A stretch of 64,000 bases of DNA from Lyngbya confervoides BDU141951. GTDB taxonomy: Bacteria; Cyanobacteriota; Cyanobacteriia; Thermosynechococcales; Thermosynechococcaceae. The notes under the pieces were generated by a model. That model had not been told where the DNA came from. It ran no database searches and saw only the letters and a list, made by a program, of their open reading frames with translations. Positions 26,101 to 34,916 of this stretch are shown in pieces. The DNA lies in contig NZ_JTHE03000121.1 of NCBI RefSeq assembly GCF_000817775.3, positions 36,328 through 100,327 of the forward strand, in the 5' to 3' direction. The position numbers were made by a program, and so were the translations under genes. Each line of letters opens with the position of its first letter. Position 1 is the first letter of the stretch.

Positions 26101-26859
26101 ATGCACTTAGAGGTCAATCAAGTTAGCAAGGAATTTGTCACGTCCCGAGGTCCTCTGCTCGCGCTTCAGGATATTTCGCTCCATGTGGAAACTGGGGAAT
26201 TTGTCTGTGTGGTGGGATCCTCTGGATCTGGAAAATCCACGCTCCTGCGTTTAGTAGCAGGTTTAGATTTACCCACGATGGGAGAGATTGTGGTGGACGG
26301 TGCCCAGGTCATTGGACCGGGACGCGATCGCGGCATGGTGTTTCAAAAATACACCCTCTATCCCTGGATGAGTGTGGCGGATAATGTGGGCTTTGGCCTG
26401 AAGCTGCAGGGCGTTCCAGCGGCTGAACGCAGAAAGCAGGTGCAATATTTCCTCAACGTGGTGGGCCTGACCCGCTTTGCTAAGGCCTATCCCCGCGAAT
26501 TATCGGGGGGGATGCAGCAGCGGGTCGCGATCGCCCGCGCCCTGGCAAATCAGCCTAAAATCTTGCTGATGGATGAGCCCTTTGGTGCTCTTGATGTGCA
26601 AACCAAAGAAAATATGCAGACCTTTTTGCTAAAGCTTTGGGAAGAAACTCAAACCACGATTTTAATGATCACCCACGATGTTGAAGAGGCCATCTTTTTA
26701 GCCCAGCGAATCTACGTGCTCAGCGCTCATCCCGGCACCATTGTGGAAGAGATTGAAATTTCCCTCCCGGCAGGAGTGGCAGAGGATCTCCATGCCGTCA
26801 AGCACGACCCGCAATTTTTGCAGTATCGCCAAAAAATCACCCAGGACCTACGACAATAG
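26101..26859 (+). CDS. ABC transporter ATPase (probable guanidine importer)
   Basis: A 252-residue SsuB/TauB-type ATPase. Walker A is GSSGSGKST (about 38-46), Q-loop VFQKYTLYPWMS, signature LSGGMQQRVAIARAL, Walker B ILLMDEPFGALD and H-loop ITHDVEEA. Start has GGAGGGACCC upstream. Last gene of the six-gene guanidine unit; a hairpin follows at 26881-26905. Confidence 0.9.
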   Translation: MHLEVNQVSKEFVTSRGPLLALQDISLHVETGEFVCVVGSSGSGKSTLLRLVAGLDLPTMGEIVVDGAQVIGPGRDRGMVFQKYTLYPWMSVADNVGFGLKLQGVPAAERRKQVQYFLNVVGLTRFAKAYPRELSGGMQQRVAIARALANQPKILLMDEPFGALDVQTKENMQTFLLKLWEETQTTILMITHDVEEAIFLAQRIYVLSAHPGTIVEEIEISLPAGVAEDLHAVKHDPQFLQYRQKITQDLRQ

Positions 26860-26875
26860 AAACGAGTCGGGAGGA

Positions 26876-26906
26876 GAAAAGCACGACACCGCTAGGGAGT
26901 CGTGCC
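26876..26906 (-). terminator. Terminator of the ABC/GldG/DUF4340 operon
   Basis: GCACGAC (26881-26887) pairs with GTCGTGC (26899-26905). On the minus strand the stem is followed by TTTTCTCC. The hairpin overlaps the last codons and stop of the DUF4340 gene. It may also slow transcription from the convergent guanidine operon. Confidence 0.65.
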
Positions 26907-27560
26907 TTCCGGGGAGGGCGATGGAGATACAGGGGGAGTTGGAACCGCGGGAGTTGGGACCGCGGGAGAACCTTCGCCTTGACTCGGTTGAGGTTGATAC
27001 TCCCACTCGTTGAGGGGACGATTTACGGCGGTGGCAATGGACTGGGGAACAATAACCACCGACAATGGATCGGGCCAAGGGGTGGCTGGATCTACCAAAG
27101 CATAGAGATGGGTGCGATCGAAGGTCTCCTTGCCCAGGACGAGGCGATGGACGCGGCTATCTTTTAATTGCACCCTCAAGCTTGGACTTTGATCGCTCAA
27201 ACCAAACTCCTGCTGTTGAGCAACCGGGACCTCCAGCCGCCGCTCCACCTGGCCGCTGGCTAACTGATCGAGGAGAAACGCGATCGCGGCCTCGTCAGCC
27301 GTCATCGGCTTGGGCTGCGTCATTTTCCAGGTATTGGGAAAGTCCTGTGCCGTTTGTTCAAACTGGAGCGTTTTGCCCTCAGCATTGATGAGGGCAATGG
27401 ATTGAACATCAGCTTCTTGAAAGGTAAACAGTTCGGCGCTAGTGTCCGGCTGCTCTGTTTTTGAATCCACAGCGCTGCGCCGCATTTCCCAAAATACAGA
27501 TCCCCCTGCAGCCAAGAGGGCCAAAAGCACAAGGACAAGGGTGCTGGTTTTTAGCTTCAT
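26892..27560 (-). CDS. DUF4340 membrane-anchored protein
   Basis: A 222-residue protein with one N-terminal membrane helix (about 3-23) and a periplasmic domain that reads as DUF4340 (VQSIALINAEGKTLQFEQT, WKMTQPKPMTADEAAIAFLLDQLA, LRVQLKDSRVHRLVLGKETFD). A Pro-rich tail contains the repeat AVPTP. The ATG at 27560 is the natural start before the helix. It is the last gene of a unit with an ABC ATPase, a permease and a GldG-like protein, a set that recurs in bacteria with unknown substrate. Confidence 0.8.
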   Translation of the reverse strand: MKLKTSTLVLVLLALLAAGGSVFWEMRRSAVDSKTEQPDTSAELFTFQEADVQSIALINAEGKTLQFEQTAQDFPNTWKMTQPKPMTADEAAIAFLLDQLASGQVERRLEVPVAQQQEFGLSDQSPSLRVQLKDSRVHRLVLGKETFDRTHLYALVDPATPWPDPLSVVIVPQSIATAVNRPLNEWEYQPQPSQGEGSPAVPTPAVPTPPVSPSPSPEGTTP

Positions 27561-27568
27561 GCAGTTTC

Positions 27569-29182
27569 CTAGCGACGTTTCCACCAAATAATGCTAGCGG
27601 CAACAAAGGCCGATAGAGGCAGCAGGGCGATTGAAACCAGGGCTAACATCCGAAAACGCAGGGCCGGAAGTTGCAGCCGCCGCTCGATTTTTTCCTTGGG
27701 CCGAATCGACAGGCTTAAGCTGTTGTCCCCCAACCAGGATAGGGAATTAATCAAGACATCTCCGTTAATGCCCTGATTAAAGGGACCAGAGGTGGCAAAG
27801 TCAGAATCTCCAATCACCACAAGACGGGTGTTTGGAACCGAAGCAGCGCTGTCCTCCCTGTCCTGATTTTGCGGCTGGGATGCAGAGGGAGAAGACTGGG
27901 AGCTTTGCTCCAGCGCAACGCCCACGGCTAGCGGGCCTTGCTTATCGCGCTGAGGATCAAATTCTAGGGCTTCGTTGTCTGGATCGGCTTCAGCCCAACT
28001 CCGCTCTTGGGTGATCAGCAGCTCGGTGACCTGGCGATTCTTTGGGCTGCCGGTGAGGGTAATAGCCTGGGCCAGAGGAAAGAAGGATATCCCCTGGGCA
28101 AAGTCTTGGGTAATCGGATGCGTGCCATACTGCACCACAATCGGAACCGCCGGGCCTAACCCTAACAGTTGTCCGGACCCAGATGCATCCACAATAATCC
28201 GATTGTCGAGGCTCAGGTTCCACTCCTGCAGGAGATTTTCCAGACCCGTTTTAATTTCTGGATCTAAGAGGGCCAGCAGTCGCCCCCCTTGGGCAAGATA
28301 GTCTTTAAGCAGTGCCACCTCAGGATCTAAAAACGGGCGTTTTGGACCGGCGATAATGATTACATCAGCATCGTCGGGAATAGATCCACGTTGCCCTAAA
28401 TTGAGGGGACTGACCGTAAAATCTCGTTTATTGAGAGCATCCAGAGCACTTTGGAGATTGACCTGTCCTCCAGCTGGCGGAAGCTCTCCATGGCCCTCGG
28501 TGAGGTAGGCATTAATCTTTAAATTGCTGACCAAGGAGGCTAGGGCTGGGGTCAGGTCAGCTTCGGAAAAGGGGCTGGAAATAGTTTTTGTGCGATCGCC
28601 CTGTTCCAGCACCACCTGATTACTGGCCGTAATTTGATACTTTTGCGCCAGCCCAGGCTGGGTTTGGGGATCAACGAATTCAAACTCAAAGCGAGCGGGA
28701 TTCAGCTGCTTAAACCGCTCTAATAGGGTTTGTTCGTCCACCGGTGGGGGTTGCATGAAACTCCACACCTTGACCGGTTCAGAGAGCTGCTGCAGCACCT
28801 CCTTGGTTTGGGGGGCCAGGGTAAAGCGTTGATTTTCTGTTAAATCTAGCTGTCCGCTGTAGCGGACCGCCATCAGGTTCATAACCGACAGAATCGTGAT
28901 GACCGCTAAGGTGGCCAGTAGGGCATTACTGGTGGTTTGGGTGGATCGGCGTCGCCACCAGCTCAAACGGCTCTGTCCAGGCGGCCCGAAACGCCATCGC
29001 AGAATTAATCCAAGGGCAATAAATAGCAAGCCTGTGATCAGCAGGCCCATGGAGAGGTTTCCCCAAACCTCGGTGATGACTCGGGCACAAAGGGCGGCGA
29101 TCGCTAAAACAAGCCCAACCCAGATCAAGAGCCAAAAGACCCTTTGTGCATTCCGCACGCTCAAGATTCCCCGGTTTCTCAT
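27569..29182 (-). CDS. GldG-like ABC-associated periplasmic protein
   Basis: A 537-residue protein. Two or three hydrophobic helices lie at the N-terminus (about 12-60 and 85-110). A large periplasmic part follows, with RYSGQLDLTENQRFTLAPQT (about 110-135), a hallmark of the GldG/DUF4350 family, and ADVIIIAGPKRPFLDPEVALL and YLAQGGRLLALLDPE. A C-terminal helix ends in IIWWKRR. Start: ATG 29182 follows GGGAGGGAT; in-frame ATGs at 29206 and 29230 are alternatives. In flavobacteria GldA/F/G serve gliding; here the role is unknown. Confidence 0.8.
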   Translation of the reverse strand: MRNRGILSVRNAQRVFWLLIWVGLVLAIAALCARVITEVWGNLSMGLLITGLLFIALGLILRWRFGPPGQSRLSWWRRRSTQTTSNALLATLAVITILSVMNLMAVRYSGQLDLTENQRFTLAPQTKEVLQQLSEPVKVWSFMQPPPVDEQTLLERFKQLNPARFEFEFVDPQTQPGLAQKYQITASNQVVLEQGDRTKTISSPFSEADLTPALASLVSNLKINAYLTEGHGELPPAGGQVNLQSALDALNKRDFTVSPLNLGQRGSIPDDADVIIIAGPKRPFLDPEVALLKDYLAQGGRLLALLDPEIKTGLENLLQEWNLSLDNRIIVDASGSGQLLGLGPAVPIVVQYGTHPITQDFAQGISFFPLAQAITLTGSPKNRQVTELLITQERSWAEADPDNEALEFDPQRDKQGPLAVGVALEQSSQSSPSASQPQNQDREDSAASVPNTRLVVIGDSDFATSGPFNQGINGDVLINSLSWLGDNSLSLSIRPKEKIERRLQLPALRFRMLALVSIALLPLSAFVAASIIWWKRR

Positions 29183-29257
29183 ATCCCTCCCTGTTAGATT
29201 CTGCATGAAAGCCTCGTAACGGCGTCCCATGTTCCGTGCAACTTAACCTGCATCCAA

Positions 29258-29298
29258 TTCATGGACACTATTTCATGGACACTGTTTCATGGACACGA
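29258..29298. repeat. Three tandem 14-bp repeats
   Basis: TTTCATGGACACTR repeats three times with a strict 14-bp period between the ABC permease and GldG-like genes. Copies are near-identical, which suggests recent slippage. Each copy contains CATG. It lies in the leader of the GldG-like gene. Confidence 0.75.
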
Positions 29299-29311
29299 TG
29301 CCCATCGCGGC

Positions 29312-30109
29312 CTATTGCTGAAAGCGGAATAGATCCACGGACTGGGCCGTGAGAAAAATCCCAAGAAGGATATAGCTTAAAAACAGCGCTATACTGCCCC
29401 CGGACAATATGCCTTGGGTCAGGGTGGTGAAGTGCTTCAGCAAGGAAAGATGGGTCAGCATTTCTCCGAGTACCCCTGGAATGTTTGTGGCAAATGAATC
29501 AATCAGAAAAAGGAGCAATACCAGAGCATAGGTTATCACCGCCGCGACGATGGCATTATCCGTCAGAGAAGAAATAAACAGACCCAGCGCGAGGATCGCA
29601 GCGGCCATCAGCACCAGCCCCAGATGCCCCAACCAAAACACGCCAAAGGACATGGCTGGATCTGAGGCACTGAGGGCTACCAGCTCCAGTCCCATAATGG
29701 GCAGCAACAGCGCGATGAATAGGCTAAGCACGGCCCCGAGCTTTCCCACCGCAACCGACCAGTTGGTAATGGGAGAGGTGGCCAGGAGTTCCAAGGTGCC
29801 GCGTTTGCGCTCCTCAGTGTAAAGATTCATGGTAAGGAGGGGCAAAATTCCCAGGACAATGGAAGCGGTTGTCGAGAAGAAATATTGCAAAATCCAGTTG
29901 GGGGCATCAATGCTCTCGTTTGCGGCACTCAACTGCCGCTGAATCTCAATGTTGGCAACCTGTTCACTCACTCGCAAGATAATTGTCACGAGCAAAGACC
30001 CCAGCAGGAACCAAAACACACCTGCAATGATGTAGGCCAGAGGAGACTTAAAATAGCTGCTGAGTTCGCGTCGGTAGATCGCCAGGATATTGGCAACAAT
30101 AATCTTCAT
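29312..30109 (-). CDS. ABC-2 type permease
   Basis: A 265-residue protein with six predicted helices. YRRELSSYFKSPLAYIIAGVF (about 13-33) is typical of the NosY/GldF permease family, and TEERKRGTLELLATSP (about 103-118) is the coupling motif. Its ATG overlaps the ATPase stop (ATGA), so translation is coupled. Together they form the membrane core of a transporter whose accessory parts are the GldG-like and DUF4340 proteins. Confidence 0.88.
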   Translation of the reverse strand: MKIIVANILAIYRRELSSYFKSPLAYIIAGVFWFLLGSLLVTIILRVSEQVANIEIQRQLSAANESIDAPNWILQYFFSTTASIVLGILPLLTMNLYTEERKRGTLELLATSPITNWSVAVGKLGAVLSLFIALLLPIMGLELVALSASDPAMSFGVFWLGHLGLVLMAAAILALGLFISSLTDNAIVAAVITYALVLLLFLIDSFATNIPGVLGEMLTHLSLLKHFTTLTQGILSGGSIALFLSYILLGIFLTAQSVDLFRFQQ

Positions 30110-31143
30110 AATTCAGAGGTCTCGCTCAATGGGGACGGGGACGGGGCATTGGCGATCGGTGCAGTGGGGAGTGCAGTTTCCGCAGGTGAATCGCTGCCCA
30201 TTCCTTCATTCATGGTGAGTTTAAGAAACACCTCCTCTAGGCTGGCCTGCATACGTCTGAGTTCAAACAGGTCGAGATTGGCTGCAAGCAATAGGGAGGC
30301 CATTTTGGGTGCCGGATCTTGATCAGGAAGGGCGGTGACTTTAAACCTGATGTGATGTGCTGGAAACAGAGGGGCCTCTAATCGTTCCACCTGTTGTAAT
30401 TCTGGAATCTGATCCAGTACTGCCTGAGCGATGTCCGGATCACCTTTTAGTTCTAACTCATACTCCAGATTTTTAGAGAGCTGGGTGACGAGCTGATGGG
30501 GAGATCCGATATCCGCAACGCGGCCGCGATGAATAATGGCAATTCGATCGCAGGTCATACGCACCTCGGGCAAAATGTGGCTGGAGAGAATAATGGTGCG
30601 ATCGCCTGCCAGGGACTTGATGAGTTTTCGCACCTCGATAATTTGCCTGGGATCCAGGCCGACAGTGGGCTCGTCTAAAATAATAGCCGCGGGTTCATGG
30701 ACAATAGCCTGAGCAATCCCAACTCGTTGACGATAGCCCTTGGAGAGTTTGCGGATAATCGTTCGTCGTTGTTCCGCTAGGCCACACTGAGACAGTGCAG
30801 CATCCACGCAGCGGCGGCGATCGCCAGGCGCCACCCCCTTAATCCTCGCCACAAAGTTCAAGTAGTCCACAACTTCCATATCCAGATAGAGAGGCGGATT
30901 TTCCGGAAGATAGCCAATGCAGCGACGAACGGCCATGGGATTTTCGTGAACTTCCTGACCTGAGACCTTGGCCGTCCCCGCACTGGCAGGAAGGTAACCC
31001 GCCAAAATCCGCATTGTGGTTGTTTTCCCAGCCCCGTTTGGCCCTAAAAGACCTAGGATCTCCCCCTGGTTAACGGTGAAGGAAACATCCTCAATGGCTG
31101 TGGTTGAGCCATACACCTTGCTCAAATGCTCAACTTCAATCAT
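30106..31143 (-). CDS. ABC transporter ATPase (GldA/NosF/CcmA type)
   Basis: A 345-residue ATPase. Walker A GPNGAGKTTTM (about 34-44), Q-loop YLPENPPLY, signature LSKGYRQRVGIAQA, Walker B AAIILDEPTVGLDP and H-loop SSHILPEV are present. A C-terminal extension of about 110 residues ends in a Pro/Ser-rich tail. First gene of the four-gene minus-strand unit. Confidence 0.9.
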   Translation of the reverse strand: MIEVEHLSKVYGSTTAIEDVSFTVNQGEILGLLGPNGAGKTTTMRILAGYLPASAGTAKVSGQEVHENPMAVRRCIGYLPENPPLYLDMEVVDYLNFVARIKGVAPGDRRRCVDAALSQCGLAEQRRTIIRKLSKGYRQRVGIAQAIVHEPAAIILDEPTVGLDPRQIIEVRKLIKSLAGDRTIILSSHILPEVRMTCDRIAIIHRGRVADIGSPHQLVTQLSKNLEYELELKGDPDIAQAVLDQIPELQQVERLEAPLFPAHHIRFKVTALPDQDPAPKMASLLLAANLDLFELRRMQASLEEVFLKLTMNEGMGSDSPAETALPTAPIANAPSPSPLSETSEL

Positions 31144-31302
31144 TTGCTTCTATGCGAGACCCACATGGTACCTGACCTATTTTGCCTCTTGTCGGTGCCC
31201 TTGGCATTCTAATTTATTCTTAGAGTGGGTTTGGCTCTGGGCCTTGAGGCAGGAGGAAGGGCGTAGGAGCAAGACTTAATACCGTTTATGGTGCTTTTTC
31301 CC

Positions 31303-31860
31303 ATGGAGATTCACGTTGACACCCGCATTCCGTTTCCCCTCGATTTGGTGTATGCAACCTACCGCGATCGCCTTCCTGAAACAGTGTCTTACCTACCCAA
31401 TGTTCGTGCTTTACAGCTTCTGGAACGTCGCTGTGAACCCGACCACATTTTTTGCCATTACGAATGGGAAGGCGGGGGTGAAATTCCAGCCATGATTCGC
31501 AGCTTTATCAGCGTAGATCTGCTGAAATGGAGCGAACAAAACGACTGGAATAATGTGCTGCACCAGGTGCGCTGGCGCATTGCTCCCCATCTATTTGCAG
31601 AGGCGATTGATTGTGCTGGAAAAAATCGCTTTATCGCAGAAGGCGATGGTACCCGGGTCGAAACCCGCGGTCACCTCCGGATTAATCCCGCCCAACTCTC
31701 TAATGTTCCCACCATGATGCGTGGAATCGTGGCCAACGCAGCAGAGAAGATTTTAGGGGAAGCGATCGCGCCAAATCTCGAAAAAATGGGCGATGCCATC
31801 GTTTTCCTGCTCCAAGAGGGGAAGACAACGGATATTCCCCAGACCCTTCCCCGTCTTTAA
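31303..31860 (+). CDS. SRPBCC-like lipid-binding-fold protein
   Basis: A 185-residue soluble protein. The pattern EIHVDTRIPFPLDLVYATYRDRLPE at the start, YEWEGGGEIPAMIRSF, and GTRVETRGHLRINP resembles the SRPBCC/START helix-grip fold that binds lipids or other hydrophobic ligands. I believe close relatives exist in many cyanobacteria, but no function is known to me. ATG 31303 is favoured; 31288 adds five residues. Confidence 0.6.
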   Translation: MEIHVDTRIPFPLDLVYATYRDRLPETVSYLPNVRALQLLERRCEPDHIFCHYEWEGGGEIPAMIRSFISVDLLKWSEQNDWNNVLHQVRWRIAPHLFAEAIDCAGKNRFIAEGDGTRVETRGHLRINPAQLSNVPTMMRGIVANAAEKILGEAIAPNLEKMGDAIVFLLQEGKTTDIPQTLPRL

Positions 31861-31911
31861 GATTTGGGCCGTTAGCTTTGGGGATGGCGCAGTTTCCCAG
31901 CGCGAAACCCC

Positions 31912-32538
31912 TTAAGATTTCAGAATTTTGAATGAGGAAATAAATTCCTTTGCAGCATCGGAAAAGGCCTCCTTATCTTCCCCCACAATCAGCACTTCAA
32001 ACAGGCGATCGCCCCGGAGACAAAAAACCCCTTCCATACGAGCATCTTTGCCCTGAAGCTGACCTGCTGTGTCAAACCTCCGACAAGGAACCCCATCGAC
32101 CGTCGTTTCTTGCTGATTAATGGGGCTCCCACTGAAGTTTTGCTGGGCAGCGCCCTCAATTGAACTTTTTAGGATCTCCTGGACATCAATGGCGTTGGAA
32201 TTAATCAGTCCCTCAGGATAGTCTACAAAACCCGTGAAATAAGCCGTATCTCGCTGATCCACACTGGCAATCTGCAAAGGAACCGATCCCCCCGTGGGCA
32301 ACGGAATCGGGCGACTTTCTTCCTTAGGGGTTCCCGGCATCGCAATGGAAAAGCTTCCAGCCTGGGAGGTGTAGGTTTTCCAGCCCCGGGGGAGCTGGCT
32401 ACTCTCCGTTCCCGGGACACCGCTCTGATTGCCTGAACCTTCGGGTTCGCTCTCAGGAGCAACACTGTTGCAGGCGGGGAGGGTCAGAAGGCTGACTAGT
32501 CCCAACAGGACCAGGGATGGAGTGAATGTTTTTGTCAT
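31912..32538 (-). CDS. Hypothetical lipoprotein
   Basis: A 208-residue protein with a signal peptide ending in lipobox LPAC (about residue 23). A Ser/Gly/Glu-rich spacer precedes a domain starting WKTYTSQAGSFSIAMPGTPKEE, a pattern common in exported cyanobacterial proteins of unknown function (PsbP-like or DUF1795-like in appearance). It lies downstream of the porin terminator and probably has its own promoter. Confidence 0.7.
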   Translation of the reverse strand: MTKTFTPSLVLLGLVSLLTLPACNSVAPESEPEGSGNQSGVPGTESSQLPRGWKTYTSQAGSFSIAMPGTPKEESRPIPLPTGGSVPLQIASVDQRDTAYFTGFVDYPEGLINSNAIDVQEILKSSIEGAAQQNFSGSPINQQETTVDGVPCRRFDTAGQLQGKDARMEGVFCLRGDRLFEVLIVGEDKEAFSDAAKEFISSFKILKS

Positions 32539-32608
32539 GCGCAATAGGATTAATGCGGGATTATATGGTTTGTCTTCAAAACGATTTCCGCCAACTGACC
32601 TAAAACAG

Positions 32609-32641
32609 AAAGGAGGTTCACTGATGTAGTGAACCTCCTTT
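32609..32641 (-). terminator. Terminator downstream of the porin gene
   Basis: A perfect 14-bp stem, AAAGGAGGTTCACT (32609-32622) with AGTGAACCTCCTTT (32628-32641), across a 5-nt loop. On the minus strand it is followed by CTGTTTTAG. It lies 38 bp past the porin stop. Confidence 0.85.
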
Positions 32642-32679
32642 CGAGAACTAGGTTAACAAGTTAACAGCTAATTTCAGGG

Positions 32680-34689
32680 TTAGAACGAGAAGGTTGCTCG
32701 GAGCGCACCCTGAATCACTGTACTGTCAACACCTGGACCCAGCAATGCTGAGGTGTCAATGTTATACGGATTCAAGATGACCATCACCGAAGGCGTGAGG
32801 GAGATATTGTCGTTGATCGGAATTCGGTAGAACCCTTCAAAGTTCCACTGAGATTCGTAGGGGAGGAAGTTGGCAACGCCAGTGAATACCTGAGGCTGAC
32901 CCGCCGCAACGGCTAACAAGGACCCAGGAACAATCAGATCGTTGACACCAACCCCTGCCATCCAGGTCAGAATATTGTTATCAGCAATACCCGCCGGCAG
33001 CAGGTCGACCTTGCCTAGCTCATCAAAGGGATCTGCAGTGGCAAGGTTTGCCACATCCCGTTTGGGATCGATAGAGTAACCAAATCGACCGAATACACCA
33101 AATTTACCTAGCGTCAACTCTGCATTCGCACCGACAACGTTGGAGTGAACGTTATAGGTACTGGCACGAGTATATTGGGCACGAATTGCGAAGCTGTTTT
33201 GATCGCTGGAACCAAAGGTATCAGCATACTCAAGTTCAGCAGTGGCTTGATTGGCATCTCCAATAAAACCACCCTTACAACTTGCACCACCAAAGGCAAA
33301 GTTAAAGTTGTTGTCGCAGTTCCCCGCTACTGCATTCGTAGGATTGGCTGCCACATAGGTCGCCCGTAAGGAGAACGGTCCGCCATTAGGATTCCAATCA
33401 AAGGCCGCACCGGCACCTCCCGGAAAATCAACTGCGTTCTGAATGATGAGCGGGTTGTTGATAAAGAAGCCAGAGCCAAAATCCTGAGCGGAGTTGTTGG
33501 CGTAGCTGTTAAAGTCAACAAAATCACTCGGAAATAGACGAGAACCAAAGGTTAGGGTTAAATCGTCGTTAAATGGCTTGAAGCTATAGGCTAAACGGCG
33601 CAGAACAACCGTGTTGGGGACACCAGAATAATCCAAGGCGCCCAGGTCAGCTAACCCAGTCGGAGCATCGCCTTGTCCAAGAAGCAAAGGAAAAGTACTG
33701 GAATTACTAAACCCTAAACCTTCAGTTAAGTAATCTCGTCCGTTACTCCCTACTTCCAGTTGGGTCTGCAAAAGATCGCTACCGCTGAAACTGGTGTTAA
33801 AGCTTAGGCGAACTCGAGAAAGAACACTGGGACGCGCCTCAGCTGGGAAGGGAAAAACAGCGCCGAGAGCACCGGGAACTGCATTCGGGTCAAAGTTTGC
33901 AAGAGCACCCGCACCAGGGGCCGGATTTATCCCGTTCAAAACGCCCAGGATATTTCGGGCATCTTGTCCTTCCTTGGTATTGTTAGCAGGGTTCAATAGT
34001 GCAGCAGCTGCCGCAGGAGTAATGCCTAGAATCTGGGCTACACCCGCTGCATTGTTGGGGGGAATTCTCCCTGTAATTTCACCGTTGGCCAAATTGCCAT
34101 CCGACAATTGGGCAGCCCGCTGCCGAATGAGAACAGAACCAGGGCTGTTAACATCTCGGAAGTCGAGATCACTATCTAAAAAATCACCATACTGTCCAGC
34201 GATAACCGCTTCGCCTTGGAGTTTGGTGGTAGTTGAAAACTGCTGGGCTTCCAGAGTCGCAGTTCGTGCTTCCAATCCATCGACCCGACCCCGCAGGGTT
34301 GCTAGTTCCGCTGCAAACTCTTCCTGCAGGGCGCGCAGAGCTTCCAGATCTTCCTTGGTCGCAAACTGATCGCTAATATTGTCTAAACAAGCGTTGACCA
34401 GCGCGGCCATTTCATAACGAGTGGCGGCGCGGTTCCCACGGAAGGTGCCATCGGGATAACCGGCGACGCAACCATAACGCTCTACCAGAGACTGAACCGC
34501 TTGAAAGGCCCAATCTGTTGGCTGCACATCGGAAAGCTGAGAAACAGAGGTAACCTGCCCGAGGGATTCATCCTGGGCATTACTCATTAATTCGTTTACG
34601 GAAGTCACTTGCTCTGCCGAAGCAGGGGATAGCGTCGACGCCAAGCCCAGCAAGCTCAAACTTCCTGCTAATAGGAAAGTCTTTTTCAT
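32680..34689 (-). CDS. SLH-domain outer membrane porin (SomA/OprB family)
   Basis: A 669-residue outer membrane protein. The signal peptide (about 1-25, ending SPASA) is followed by an SLH domain (about 55-105; PTDWAFQAVQSLVERYGCVAGYP), which grips peptidoglycan. A coiled coil comes next (about 110-150; ATKEDLEALRALQEEFAAEL), then a long OprB-like beta barrel (about 155-669) that ends with aromatic GALRATFSF, the outer membrane signal. It carries passive uptake of small solutes or ions. Start ATG 34689 has GTGAGGAGT upstream, which is also a possible small-RNA target. Confidence 0.93.
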   Translation of the reverse strand: MKKTFLLAGSLSLLGLASTLSPASAEQVTSVNELMSNAQDESLGQVTSVSQLSDVQPTDWAFQAVQSLVERYGCVAGYPDGTFRGNRAATRYEMAALVNACLDNISDQFATKEDLEALRALQEEFAAELATLRGRVDGLEARTATLEAQQFSTTTKLQGEAVIAGQYGDFLDSDLDFRDVNSPGSVLIRQRAAQLSDGNLANGEITGRIPPNNAAGVAQILGITPAAAAALLNPANNTKEGQDARNILGVLNGINPAPGAGALANFDPNAVPGALGAVFPFPAEARPSVLSRVRLSFNTSFSGSDLLQTQLEVGSNGRDYLTEGLGFSNSSTFPLLLGQGDAPTGLADLGALDYSGVPNTVVLRRLAYSFKPFNDDLTLTFGSRLFPSDFVDFNSYANNSAQDFGSGFFINNPLIIQNAVDFPGGAGAAFDWNPNGGPFSLRATYVAANPTNAVAGNCDNNFNFAFGGASCKGGFIGDANQATAELEYADTFGSSDQNSFAIRAQYTRASTYNVHSNVVGANAELTLGKFGVFGRFGYSIDPKRDVANLATADPFDELGKVDLLPAGIADNNILTWMAGVGVNDLIVPGSLLAVAAGQPQVFTGVANFLPYESQWNFEGFYRIPINDNISLTPSVMVILNPYNIDTSALLGPGVDSTVIQGALRATFSF

Positions 34690-34695
34690 TTTTTT

Positions 34696-34708
34696 ACTCC
34701 TCACTCAC
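34696..34708 (-). promoter_or_regulatory. Ribosome-binding region with possible Yfr1 pairing site
   Basis: The porin mRNA leader reads GTGAGTGAGGAGT just before the start codon. Its last nine bases, GTGAGGAGT, are complementary to ACUCCUCAC, part of the conserved core of cyanobacterial small RNA Yfr1 (ACUCCUCACAC). Yfr1 is known to repress porin mRNAs in Prochlorococcus. The overlap with the ribosome binding site would allow the same control here; this is inference. Confidence 0.45.
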
Positions 34709-34916
34709 ATTCAGTAGCTGATGACTGAAACTAAAATTAAGTAACCGACTGAACTCGAGAGGTTCAAGGGCATCCACTTAATCTAGGAACAACATAAATT
34801 ATCTCAATCGTAGAAAATTACGCCTGGATAATCTGATTCCTAACTTTGTAGAATACTGCATTTTTCTAAGCCTGACAATCGGCTGTGGCAGTTTACGAAA
34901 TGCCCCACAACTGGGT

